From: an uncultured Prevotellaceae bacterium
GTDB taxonomy: Bacteria > Bacteroidota > Bacteroidia > Bacteroidales > Muribaculaceae
Assembly (NCBI GenBank): GCA_900318645.1
Contig: ONLH01000002.1
Span: forward strand, 62,001 to 126,000
Reading direction: 5' to 3'
Length of the DNA stretch: 64,000 nt
Below, piece by piece: positions 44,201-51,493 of the stretch. A program made the translations under genes and the position numbers. The notes under the pieces were generated by a model. The model was not told the origin of the DNA. It saw only the letters and a program-made list of their open reading frames with translations, and made no database searches. Numbering within the stretch: position 1 is the first letter of the stretch; every line of letters starts with the position of its first letter.

Positions 44201-44270
44201 GGGCCTGCAACGGCAATACCGCAGCCGCACATGCGACCACACTCAACAATACTTTACAAGTCTTTTTCAT
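41241..44270 (-). CDS. Secreted Amidase_3 protein with inserted golvesin-like domain
   Basis: A 1009-residue exported protein with a signal peptide (residues 1-23, ending LQAQ). The N-acetylmuramoyl-L-alanine amidase fold seems to be split. H155 (SHGWYF) and E167 come early; H481 (CLHTDAG) and E567 (LMELLSHQN) come after a beta-rich golvesin/xanthan-lyase-like insert (about 250-370) and a linker. An FN3-like domain (about 615-710) and a C-terminal GATase-like region follow. It would strip stem peptides from glycan strands, producing the bare strands that NamZ and SpoIID need. It is the first gene of the operon, 100 bases after a consensus promoter. Database entries for such proteins are often called xanthan lyase, which I think is misleading. 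Confidence 0.78.
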   Translation of the reverse strand: MKKTCKVLLSVVACAAAVLPLQAQEQPFTQEQQDAVQRIVASKLPELMGVGDLKVRSVTIENDTVKVDVSENFGDVPFTQEGIEQMRGEIREALGGDYGHSPVLITIMGNDINQYFADYEPAYKRKHAPFISEQDANRHYKHGLDGNIVAMWPSHGWYFEPKLNRWEWQRARLMQTVEDMYTHSYVLPFLIPMLENAGAYVWNARERDTHNFGVVVDNDGGEAQQGYSERNGKQKWQTGTDGGFAFLRPTYKDFENPFTEGSYRMVSAEKDKKKLSTASWDVDMPEAGEFALYISYKSLPNSARDVTYTVNSQSGTRQFRVDQTMAGGVWVYLGTFPLAKGMNKAVVEVSNLSDDKDAVITADAIKVGGGKGNIVRRVALPTEENRRLAAEQENEKFLGKEGVDYSYIGSGNHPWFHLGSRYYLQWAGFPDSVYSTSHGINDYTDDYRSRGEWVNYLAGGSDVLPQRGGLKVPVDISFCLHTDAGSTPDDEIVGTLLIYCTNSGGKKFGKYANGTPRELSRKYCNLLSSEIVKDIRAKWEPNWTRRGMWDRSYYEARVPEVPAVLMELLSHQNFADMKYGLDPMFRFDVSRAIYKGMLKFIAQRDHRSYVVQPLPVKNFAISKSEKGRYLLYWDPTHDDLSDNADPTSYIVCERVGLDGAFKEIAVTKGPQYSVTIKDNKLHSYRIIAMNDGGRSFPSEILSLGEAAGSQGDVLVVNGFTRVSAPDWFDGPERAGFDDNKDHGVPFIQQINYLGSQYEFRRAIEWKDDDAPGFGSSRSDHETMNVAGNTFDYPALHGQALMDAGYSFVSCSQQALVESYNANDYRLMDLILGKQKEIKTGSGLKPTRFKIYTPGLMETLHSFTEAGGSVFVSGSYVGSDLWDNAAGNNDEAGKAFVKNVLGFEGLHGRASLDGTVTAVDSPDTRLSSPGFWQFANKLNDKTYAVESPDAIRASDDCGFTWLRYGENGLPAAIASDRGNYRTVVMGFPLETVTTSQERTSLMTRIMEYLK

Positions 44271-44371
44271 AATCTTTACTTCATGTTGTCATTTTCAGTT
44301 TCCAATTTTCAATCCAATGCAGATGCTACTGACAACTGAAAACTGACAACTGAAAACTATATGTTATGCAA

Positions 44372-44402
44372 CAAAGGTAGCACTAAACTACGAAAAACCA
44401 AA
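44372..44402 (-). promoter_or_regulatory. Promoter of the peptidoglycan salvage operon
   Basis: On the minus strand TTTG (44399-44402), 19 bases, then TACCTTTG (44372-44379). Both boxes match the Bacteroidetes consensus exactly. The predicted start lies about 95 bases upstream of the amidase ATG. Confidence 0.78.
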
Positions 44403-44522
44403 ACAAAACACCCCAAACACCCCGTTTTACAACATTTTTTATAAATTAACTACATTTTTTAAGGAGAAGATTAGATTTTAGATATTAGATTCTAGATATT
44501 AGATTTTAGATGGCGGCCGTGC

Positions 44523-44548
44523 TGTAGGGCCTCGCCTTGGCGTGGCCG
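44523..44548 (-). repeat. 26-bp palindromic repeat, copy B
   Basis: Exact reverse complement of the copies at 32284-32309 and 50059-50084. It forms the outer end of the left flank of the BspA gene. Confidence 0.75.
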
Positions 44549-44615
44549 CCCCTCCCGCGACCTAAACCTCACGCTAAGCCGCGTTGATGCTCGCGTTGCT
44601 CGCAGTTTAGAGTTT
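44523..44615. repeat. Left inverted flank of the BspA gene
   Basis: About 93 bases that match the reverse complement of 49990-50084. The first 30 bases are identical. A variable middle follows, then AAGCCGC-TTGATGCTCGCG and GCTCGCAGTTTAGAG are shared apart from single changes. The two flanks enclose the whole BspA-type gene, 5.4 kb apart. Confidence 0.7.
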
Positions 44616-44747
44616 AGAGTTTAAAGTTTAGAGGGGCTACCGCGCTGTAGGGGCACACGCTAAGTCGCTAAGTTGATTGCTCGCAAGAGGCTCGCAAAAA
44701 GCTCGCTGCGCTCGCAGTTTAAAGTTTAATGTTTAGAGTTTAATGAA

Positions 44748-44784
44748 GCATCCGCGCTCCTACCAAACGAGTGAGCGCGGATGC
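44748..44784 (-). terminator. Hairpin after the BspA-type gene
   Basis: Perfect 12-bp arms (GCATCCGCGCTC and its complement) around a 13-base loop, about 50 bases past the stop codon. A further copy of the right arm is at 44814-44826. There is no U tract, so termination is only possible; it may be another extragenic palindrome. Confidence 0.4.
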
Positions 44785-44836
44785 CGAGTTGTTTAAGTTG
44801 TCGCTAATCTCAAGAGCGCGGATGCCAACTCCTAAC

Positions 44837-47800
44837 TTACCAAGTGCCCGAGAGCAGGTAGCTGATCAGGGCAGTCACGTCGGCGATGGTGACCTTGCCG
44901 TCAAGGTTCACGTCAGCCCGGTCAGCACTTGTTTTACTGTCGATTAGCAATTTGTTAATCAGGGCAGATACATCGATGATCTTCACCTCGCCGTCACCGT
45001 CCACGTCGCCACGAATGAACATGAAGGATTCCCCATCGGTAAAGTAGCCCGGGTTGCTCGTGCCTCCGTCGATGTGGGCGTAGGCAACATCCACATGGCT
45101 ACTACTGTAGGTCGTGCCCATGCCGCCAACCAGCTTAGTGCAGCTATAGAACATATTGGAGGAACTTGTCACGGCATCTGTGCTCCACTCGCTACTAGCA
45201 TAGATAGTGGTCAGATTGGTGCAGTTACTGAACATACTGTTCATAAGTTGAACCTTTGACGTGTTGAAACTGCTCAAGTCAAGGCTTGTCAACTGACGAC
45301 AGTTAGAGAACATACCGCCCATGGATATCACCTTCGACGTGTTGAAATGACTCACATCAAGGCTTGTCAGCTGACGACAGTTAGAGAACATGTTGCCCAT
45401 GGTTGTCACCTCTGAGGTGTTCAGGTATTCCATTCCTGAGATGGCCGTGAGGTTTTGCATATTATAAAACCATCTGTAGCATGATGTGGGACGGGCGTCG
45501 GCAAATGACGGGTCAAACACTACCTGAGTGACATTACTAGCTGTGCTTGCTGTCCAGCCAGGATCGTTAGTGCTCATATTCAGGAGGTATTTTGTTCCTG
45601 GACGCGAATTGCGCTGGCCATCGTAGTAGAACGTCAGCGTCCTATTAGCCGAAGTATACACTGCGTAAGCCTCGAGGATCATCTCGGTGAAGTAGCCGGG
45701 GTTGCTCGTGCCGCCATCGATATGGGCGTAGGTAGCATCCACATGGCTGGCGTTGTAAGTCGTTCCCATGCCGCCCACCAGACTGGTACAGCCAGTAAAC
45801 ATATTTGTTGATGTTGTAACGGCTGCCGTACTCCAACTATTATCGACATACACAGTGGTCAACGCACTGCAGCCATTGAACATGGAACTCATATTTGTCA
45901 CTTTCGACGTACTAAAACTCCTCAGGTCAAGGGTGGTCAACTTGTTGCAACCTGAGAACATGGAAGCCATGTATGTCACTTTCGACGTGTTGAAATTCCT
46001 CTGGTCAAGGGCGGTCAATTTGTTGCAGCCAGTGAACATGTCACCCATGTTTGTCACATTTGCCGTATTGAAATTGTTCAGATCAAGTCTTGTCAAACCA
46101 CTGCAGCCATAGAACATACCTCTCATAGTTGTCACCTTGGCCGTATTGAAGTTGCTCACGTTCAGGCTCGACAAACCAGAGCAACCATAGAACATGCCAT
46201 ACATATTTGTCACATTCGTCGTCTTAAAGCCGCTCACGTCCAGGCTCGTTAAACCAGAGCAGCCATAGAACATGTGGCCCATGGTTGTCACACTATCGGT
46301 CTTGAGATAAGAGATACCCGTGATGGACGTGAGGTTTGACATCTCACGGAACCAATAGTAGGTCGTCGTAGGACGGGCATTGGCAAATGACGGGGCGAAC
46401 GTTACACCCGTGATAGAACTACGAACTGAATACCACCCGGGCTGGGTAGTGCCCGTGTTCAGCAAGTAGGACGTGCCCGTGCGCGTGCTGCGCAGGTTGT
46501 CGTAGTAGAACGTCAGCGTCGTGTTCGACGGCGTGAAGCAGGCGTAGGCCTCGGTGATAGCAACTGTCAGTTTCACGTTGTCAACGGCGAAGTAGTCGCC
46601 TATCTTGTTCATGCTGCCGTCCTTGATGTAGGTCCACGTCAGCGTGTGGTCACCAGGGGTGAGAGCAACGCTATAGTTCTCCCAGTCGTTTTGGCGTGCG
46701 CCATAGGTGAACTGTGCCGTGCCGTCAACCGAAAAGACGCACTTGTCGTAAAAAGTGGTTCCAGTGCCTTCACCCCACGCCTTGAAGTCAAACGACAGGG
46801 TAGCGCTATCGGCATTTGACGGAACATTGACAATAGCAGTCATATTCGAGGTTGTGGAGTGATAGCCGTTGTTGCCCGAGCGGACATAGGTGCGGTCTCC
46901 AACGTGCTCTGCCCTCCACGGATAATCGCCATCCGAGGCAAAGCTGATGCTAGTGCCCGAATAATTAGCTGCGCTGGTCAGGGCCGTGTTGATGGTCTCG
47001 ACATTAGTGAAGTTCTTCCAGTAGGTAGCAGCCTTATAAGTGTTCAGCTTGTCATTGGGCACAACCAGCTTGGCAGTACTATATAGATTGCTGAAGGTCG
47101 TGTTCTCGACCGTGGGCGGTGTGACGGCATAGCTGAACACATACTCCAGGGCGGTGCAATCCTCAAAGGCGTTTTCGCCGATGCTGGTCACGCCACTGGG
47201 AAGGACGATGTAGGTCAGACCCTCGCAGTAGTAGAAGGCACGATTGCCGATAGAAGTAATCGAGGTGGGCATCGTCACACTCGTTATATCGGTGGTTCCA
47301 CCAGAACGCAACTTGTTGTCAGGATTAGACGAATTGAAAGCGTTTTCACCGATAGCCGTCACATTATACGTCGTGCCGTTATAGGTCACCGTGGCGGGGA
47401 TGGTGATGTCACCGGTAATGGAGTGAGAAACGACACTCACCGTGTTCTCGCTGGTGATGGCATAGTAGAGGCCATCAGAAATGAAGTCGTAGGACTGCCG
47501 ACTCTGGTAATTGGTGAATCTCTTCCAGACATCAGCCGCCTTATAGGTCAAAATCGATGCAGGAGTGGGTACAATAACTTTAGCGGTATAGTACACGAAT
47601 GTTGAGCTTTGACACGTTGGTGGTGTGGCCAGAGACGAGCAGTCAATAGTTGTCAATGGACAACTATAGAATGCGTAAGAGCCGATATTGGTCACATTTT
47701 CGCCCAAGTAAATAGAACTCAATTGGGTACAATAGTTATAAGCGTCGTTAGGTATTGAAGCCATATTGATGTTGGCCGATACGATTTCGCTATAGGCAAA

Positions 47801-49546
47801 TGCCTCCTCTCCTAGATAAGTGAGATCAGGTCGATGGTCAACAATCGGAGTTTTACAATGGTAGAAAGCGCGCGCACCGATAGAGGTTACTGAATTGGGC
47901 AGAAAGATACCGCCACCTACCGTACTGTTGCAGAACGCATTATCCCTAACGCCAGTCACATTATAGGTGACACCATTACAAGTCACCGTCGGGGGCACTT
48001 CGATATAATCATCAGAACCTGAACGCTGATAGCTTCCGTAATTGGTGGTGGAATAGCTCACCTCAACAGTGTTGGTACTTGTCTTGTGGTAGTATATGCC
48101 GTTCACACAAAAATCAAAGACATCAGCAGTCGTTGGAATGATAGCATAGAAGTTCTTCCAGTAGTTTGCAATGGAATACGAATTTGCGACATCCGTCGAG
48201 GGCACCCATAGCGGCACATTATAGTCAGGGAATGTTTCGCTATTAATTATCGGTGGTGTAGTGGCATTGCTGGTAATCATGATCAGTGATGAAGATCCCC
48301 AAAAAGCATTTTGTCCGATGCTGGTCACTCCACTGCCCAATGTTAGGGTTTTCATACTTGAACATCCACCAAATGCAGCATCACCAATCGTACCATTTGG
48401 TATATCCACACTTTTCACATTATCACATGCTCCGTACGCATTTCGATCGACTCTAGTAATGTAAGATGGGATGCTAACGTAAGTCAACCCTGAGCATTGT
48501 GCAAATGCATAGCTCCCAATGTAAGTCAAATTCATTTTACCCGAACTTTCACTCCAGCCTGGTATCCAGCCCTGCGATTTCAGGAATGTGCATTTATAGA
48601 ACGCATAATCACCGATGCCGATAATGTTATAATAAACATTATTATCACCATATATCATAACTCGATCCCTAATATATGGCTCGCTGTAATATGAGTTGTA
48701 CTCTGGTGTTGCATAAGTCACCTCAACTGTATGGTCACTGGAGTTTATAATTTTGAAGAAAGCGCCATCAGTAGTATCCCACCAGTCAGCGTGATCGCTG
48801 ATCAATACATTACCTTTAACTGGGTTACCATTATAAGAATAAACCAATGAATTATTTATCATTGAAACATTGACACGATTCTTAATCGTCTCAGCGCCGT
48901 ACAATTCTATCGTTGAATTGGATATCACGGAGCCTGGACTATTATTTGGCGTGTTATATAACATTGTTATAGTTCCCGTATCAAAATGGAAAGTTCCATT
49001 TTTGATAGAAGCACCTTGATATGAACATACGTAGCTTTTGGCATTGTTTTGGAAATAGACGTTACTCGTCGAAGAATTACCGCTAGTTATTGCATCAGCA
49101 TCTTCCGACGTTATTTTGAAATAGCCAGGACCTTTTAAATAAAGGTTAATGTTGTTTTCCATATAGATGCCTTCGCCATTGCTAGTCAGACCTGTAAGGT
49201 TGACCGTGCTGCCGCTGTTAGCTTCTAATGTAGTGTTTGCTGTTAACTTAATTGCGGGAGCATTGGTGCCTTTTAAGCTACACGTGCCCTTAAAAACCAC
49301 TGTCAAGCCAGAGCAACTCTCGTTGTAGATACCATAACCCGCGCGGGTAATGGTGACATTTTCCAAAAACAAGTACTTGGTTGTCGGATTGTAAAATACC
49401 GTTCCGCTGATATCACTACCCGTCACATTGGTGTAATTGTCACTTGTAACGCTGACGCCACCAACGCTGAAGCCATAACTGGTGGCTGCTTGCAGATGCA
49501 TTCCGGCCAAGAAGACCGCCATCAAGAAAAAGAGTAATTTTTTCAT
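44837..49546 (-). CDS. BspA-type leucine-rich-repeat / DUF285 surface protein with dockerin
   Basis: A 1569-residue secreted protein. The ATG at 49546 opens a clear signal peptide (KKLLFFLMAVFLAGM, cut near LQA); the frame upstream has no export signal. Residues about 50-250 form a beta-helix-like region. BspA-type LRRs fill roughly 300-880 (IGSYAFAQCSGLTYVSIP units). A beta-sandwich region follows (about 885-1000). Then come two DUF285 blocks, 1000-1292 and 1293-1510, built of ~23-residue units such as NVTNMYGMFYGCSGL. Each block ends with the same SHVDxxYAHIDGGTSNPGYF segment. Residues 1511-1569 are a dockerin with two calcium loops (DVDGDGEVKIID, DVNLDGKVTIAD). It probably binds host or diet-derived ligands at the cell surface. 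Confidence 0.85.
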   Translation of the reverse strand: MKKLLFFLMAVFLAGMHLQAATSYGFSVGGVSVTSDNYTNVTGSDISGTVFYNPTTKYLFLENVTITRAGYGIYNESCSGLTVVFKGTCSLKGTNAPAIKLTANTTLEANSGSTVNLTGLTSNGEGIYMENNINLYLKGPGYFKITSEDADAITSGNSSTSNVYFQNNAKSYVCSYQGASIKNGTFHFDTGTITMLYNTPNNSPGSVISNSTIELYGAETIKNRVNVSMINNSLVYSYNGNPVKGNVLISDHADWWDTTDGAFFKIINSSDHTVEVTYATPEYNSYYSEPYIRDRVMIYGDNNVYYNIIGIGDYAFYKCTFLKSQGWIPGWSESSGKMNLTYIGSYAFAQCSGLTYVSIPSYITRVDRNAYGACDNVKSVDIPNGTIGDAAFGGCSSMKTLTLGSGVTSIGQNAFWGSSSLIMITSNATTPPIINSETFPDYNVPLWVPSTDVANSYSIANYWKNFYAIIPTTADVFDFCVNGIYYHKTSTNTVEVSYSTTNYGSYQRSGSDDYIEVPPTVTCNGVTYNVTGVRDNAFCNSTVGGGIFLPNSVTSIGARAFYHCKTPIVDHRPDLTYLGEEAFAYSEIVSANINMASIPNDAYNYCTQLSSIYLGENVTNIGSYAFYSCPLTTIDCSSLATPPTCQSSTFVYYTAKVIVPTPASILTYKAADVWKRFTNYQSRQSYDFISDGLYYAITSENTVSVVSHSITGDITIPATVTYNGTTYNVTAIGENAFNSSNPDNKLRSGGTTDITSVTMPTSITSIGNRAFYYCEGLTYIVLPSGVTSIGENAFEDCTALEYVFSYAVTPPTVENTTFSNLYSTAKLVVPNDKLNTYKAATYWKNFTNVETINTALTSAANYSGTSISFASDGDYPWRAEHVGDRTYVRSGNNGYHSTTSNMTAIVNVPSNADSATLSFDFKAWGEGTGTTFYDKCVFSVDGTAQFTYGARQNDWENYSVALTPGDHTLTWTYIKDGSMNKIGDYFAVDNVKLTVAITEAYACFTPSNTTLTFYYDNLRSTRTGTSYLLNTGTTQPGWYSVRSSITGVTFAPSFANARPTTTYYWFREMSNLTSITGISYLKTDSVTTMGHMFYGCSGLTSLDVSGFKTTNVTNMYGMFYGCSGLSSLNVSNFNTAKVTTMRGMFYGCSGLTRLDLNNFNTANVTNMGDMFTGCNKLTALDQRNFNTSKVTYMASMFSGCNKLTTLDLRSFSTSKVTNMSSMFNGCSALTTVYVDNSWSTAAVTTSTNMFTGCTSLVGGMGTTYNASHVDATYAHIDGGTSNPGYFTEMILEAYAVYTSANRTLTFYYDGQRNSRPGTKYLLNMSTNDPGWTASTASNVTQVVFDPSFADARPTSCYRWFYNMQNLTAISGMEYLNTSEVTTMGNMFSNCRQLTSLDVSHFNTSKVISMGGMFSNCRQLTSLDLSSFNTSKVQLMNSMFSNCTNLTTIYASSEWSTDAVTSSSNMFYSCTKLVGGMGTTYSSSHVDVAYAHIDGGTSNPGYFTDGESFMFIRGDVDGDGEVKIIDVSALINKLLIDSKTSADRADVNLDGKVTIADVTALISYLLSGTW

Positions 49547-49780
49547 AATAATAACTGGTGCCTCCTGTGTCCCCCGAATTAGGCTTTTATAAGGTTGGGT
49601 AAATGAAAAGCGCAGGGACTTTGTTTGTCTGCTCACCCCTACTGAGGCATCGCCAAACGCCCTTGCACAGTGAACAGTCATCCCCCACGCTTGGCCTTAT
49701 GGTCAAGCCCTCTCCCTTGGTCGGGGGATGGCAAACCAATCAACCAGCAACGGAGCGTTATCAACTGTCTTTGACCAGTG

Positions 49781-49814
49781 CAAATTTTTGGCGAAATTTC
49801 AGTAGGAGGTCAAA
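49781..49814 (-). promoter_or_regulatory. Weak promoter candidate for the BspA-type gene
   Basis: On the minus strand TTTG (49811-49814), 22 bases, then AAAATTTG (49781-49788). The spacing is one base longer than usual and the -7 box has one mismatch. It would give a leader of about 230 bases. Confidence 0.3.
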
Positions 49815-49989
49815 AACAAAACGCTTTCGTCTTGTTAATAGTATGTCTTGCTCAGCAATGGAACATGTCCACCACTTTACGCTCGCAAATTTAGCATATT
49901 TTCCCGAAAAGACAAAATATTATCAACAAAAATAGGAAAAAAAACGATAGGCGTTAGATGGCATCCGCACTGTAGGGCCTCTCTAAACA

Positions 49990-50084
49990 CTAACTCTAAA
50001 CTGCGAGCAAACGCGAGCATCAATGCGGCTTTACGTTAGCTTTTTGTCTGATGCGGGGCGGCCACGCCAAGGCGAGGCCCTACA
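49990..50084. repeat. Right inverted flank of the BspA gene
   Basis: Reverse-complement partner of 44523-44615, with the 26-bp palindromic unit at its outer end and the CTGCGAGC unit at its inner end. See the left flank for the match. Confidence 0.7.
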
Positions 50085-50230
50085 ACGCGGAAGCTTCACT
50101 AATCACTAATCACTAATCTGCGAGCAACGCGAGCATTACCGCGGATGCTTCTCTAAACTTTAAACTGCGAGCAACGCGAGCATATCTAAACTCTAAACTT
50201 TAAACTCTAAACTGCGAGCAACGCGAGCAT
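50001..50230. repeat. Four interspersed copies of a 19-bp CTGCGAGC unit
   Basis: Copies at 50001-50020 (one extra A), 50118-50136, 50165-50183 and 50212-50230, each CTGCGAGCAACGCGAGCAT or nearly so. CTAAACT- or ACTAATC-type tracts separate them. A fifth copy, reversed, is at 44587-44605. Spacers differ in length (97, 28 and 28 bases). Confidence 0.7.
50059..50084 (+). repeat. 26-bp palindromic repeat, copy C
   Basis: Third exact copy of the unit at 32284-32309, at the outer end of the right flank of the BspA gene. Confidence 0.75.
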
Positions 50231-50256
50231 ATAGTTTTCAAAAAACTTGGCTGAAG

Positions 50257-50288
50257 GTTGGCGGTTTAATTAATATTTCGTACATTTG
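50257..50288 (+). promoter_or_regulatory. Promoter of the nuo/atp operon
   Basis: GTTG (50257-50260), 20 bases, then TACATTTG (50281-50288), followed by CACC. This fits the Bacteroidetes consensus with one mismatch in the -33 box. The predicted leader before nuoA is about 130 bases. Confidence 0.75.
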
Positions 50289-50422
50289 CACCGATTTTCG
50301 GGGCTTTACTGCAATAATGGTGTACGCGCGTGTGCGTAAACTGTTGTGCAGTAGGGGCTTTGAAGCGTTTACATGGATTAACCTGCCAAAAATTAAAACA
50401 AACAATAATAAAGCTTCGTTTT

Positions 50423-50797
50423 ATGGATTTATCAATTTTCGGAGTACAGAGCACGACGATGGCGATTACAGCGGCCTTGACCGGTGTGTTGCTGGTAGTC
50501 GGCGCCCTGGTTATCGCGTGGCTGATCGGCCCGCGCAGCTACACCAAGAAGAAGGGTGAGCCCTTCGAGTGCGGTATCCCCACACGCGGCGATTCGATGG
50601 CCCAGTTCCATGTGGGCTATTACCTGTTCGCCATCCTGTTCCTGATGTTTGACGTCGAGACGGTCTTCCTGTTCCCGTGGGCAACCATCTGCAAGAACAT
50701 CGGTGGCCAGGCACTCTATGCCGTGGGTACCTTCCTTGTTATTCTCGTTTTAGGTCTGGCTTATGCCTGGAAGAAAGGAGCGTTGAGATGGAAGTGA
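50423..50797 (+). CDS. nuoA: NADH-quinone oxidoreductase subunit A
   Basis: A 124-residue membrane subunit of Complex I from the ATG at 50423 (MDLSIFGVQSTTM). The frame extends upstream to 50330, but those residues are Cys- and Lys-rich and unlike NuoA. Three membrane helices are visible. The loop EPFECGIPTRGDSMAQFHVGYY and FDVETVFLFPWA are hallmarks of the family, including the conserved Cys of the first loop. NuoA helps join the peripheral and membrane arms near the quinone site. It is the first gene after a good promoter, and nuoB begins inside its last ten bases. Confidence 0.95.
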   Translation: MDLSIFGVQSTTMAITAALTGVLLVVGALVIAWLIGPRSYTKKKGEPFECGIPTRGDSMAQFHVGYYLFAILFLMFDVETVFLFPWATICKNIGGQALYAVGTFLVILVLGLAYAWKKGALRWK

Positions 50798-51384
50798 AAA
50801 TCAAATCGATGAAGCATGAGGACTTCAAGGACAACGAGTATATCGACAACCTGGTAGAGCAACTGCGCGCCGGCGGCACCAACATCATTGTGGGCAAGCT
50901 GGACCAGTTGATGAACTGGGGTGTGAGCAACTCATTGTGGCCGTTGTGCTTCGGCACCAGCTGCTGTGCCATCGAGTTCATGTGTCTGGGCGCTGCCCGC
51001 TACGACATGGCGCGCTACGGCTTTGAGGTGGCACGCAACAGCCCCCGCCAGGCCGACTACATCATGTGCCAGGGCACCATCAACTATCGCATGGCTCCGG
51101 CGCTGAAGCGTCTCTATGAGCAGATGGCCGAGCCCAAGTATGTCATCGCCTGCGGTTCGTGCACCGTGAGCGGCGGTCCTTTCAAGAACAGCTACTGTGT
51201 CGTCAAGGGTGTTGACGAGATCATCCCCGTTGACGTCTATCTGCCCGGTTGCCCGCCGCGTCCCGAGGCATTCTTCTATGCCCTGATGCAGCTGCAGCGC
51301 AAGATCAAGGTGCAGAAGTACTTTGGCGGCGTGAACCGCAAGGAGAAACTCGAGGGCCTGCAGTACACACCCGAGGAGAAATAA
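50788..51384 (+). CDS. nuoB: NADH-quinone oxidoreductase subunit B
   Basis: A 198-residue subunit that carries iron-sulfur cluster N2. The ligands are C59 and C60 (GTSCCAIEF), C125 (CGSCTVSGG) and C155 (PGCPPRPEAF). N2 is the last cluster in the chain and passes electrons to quinone. I chose the ATG at 50788 because GGAG lies a few bases upstream and the gene then overlaps nuoA by ten bases; MKHEDF at 50809 is an alternative. The C-terminal tail past the last motif is about 40 residues and charged. Confidence 0.95.
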   Translation: MEVKIKSMKHEDFKDNEYIDNLVEQLRAGGTNIIVGKLDQLMNWGVSNSLWPLCFGTSCCAIEFMCLGAARYDMARYGFEVARNSPRQADYIMCQGTINYRMAPALKRLYEQMAEPKYVIACGSCTVSGGPFKNSYCVVKGVDEIIPVDVYLPGCPPRPEAFFYALMQLQRKIKVQKYFGGVNRKEKLEGLQYTPEEK

Positions 51385-51396
51385 ATAGATTTTTAT

Positions 51397-51478
51397 AGTT
51401 GTCAGTCATCAGTTGCCAGTTGCCAGCGGCATCCGCCCTCAACCGAAAACTGAAAACTGAAAACTGAAAACCGAAAAA
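51397..51478. repeat. Short repeats inside the nuo operon
   Basis: GTTGCCAGTT-type units and four CTGAAAA units in the 109-base gap between nuoB and nuoCD. The same words occur at 13851-13896 and 44328-44360. They interrupt an otherwise tightly packed operon but contain no terminator. Confidence 0.55.
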
Positions 51479-51493
51479 TTGAAATATTACAAT

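Larger units (their letters stand above)
44271..44836. other. Intergenic region, 566 bases, promoter plus repeats
   Basis: No gene. From left to right: ACTGACAACTGAAA-type repeats (44328-44360), the operon promoter (44372-44402), TTAGAT-type repeats (about 44468-44508), the left inverted flank of the BspA gene (44523-44615), GTTTAGAG-type repeats, and a 12-bp hairpin (44748-44784). Confidence 0.7.
49547..50422. other. Divergent intergenic region, 876 bases
   Basis: No convincing gene. It separates the BspA-type gene (leftward) from the nuo/atp operon (rightward). It holds a weak leftward promoter candidate (49781-49814), the right inverted flank (49990-50084), four copies of a CTGCGAGC-N3-GCGAGCAT unit, CTAAACT- and ACTAATC-type repeats, and the nuo promoter (50257-50288). 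Confidence 0.7.

Noticed and set aside
41241-44270. Xanthan lyase
   Set aside because: Similarity is limited to the golvesin-like and C-terminal accessory regions. The zinc-site residues of an N-acetylmuramoyl-L-alanine amidase and the operon context fit better.
50001-50230. CRISPR-like array of CTGCGAGC units
   Set aside because: Only four copies, unequal spacers (97, 28 and 28 bases) that are themselves low-complexity repeats, a reversed copy at 44587, and no cas genes.
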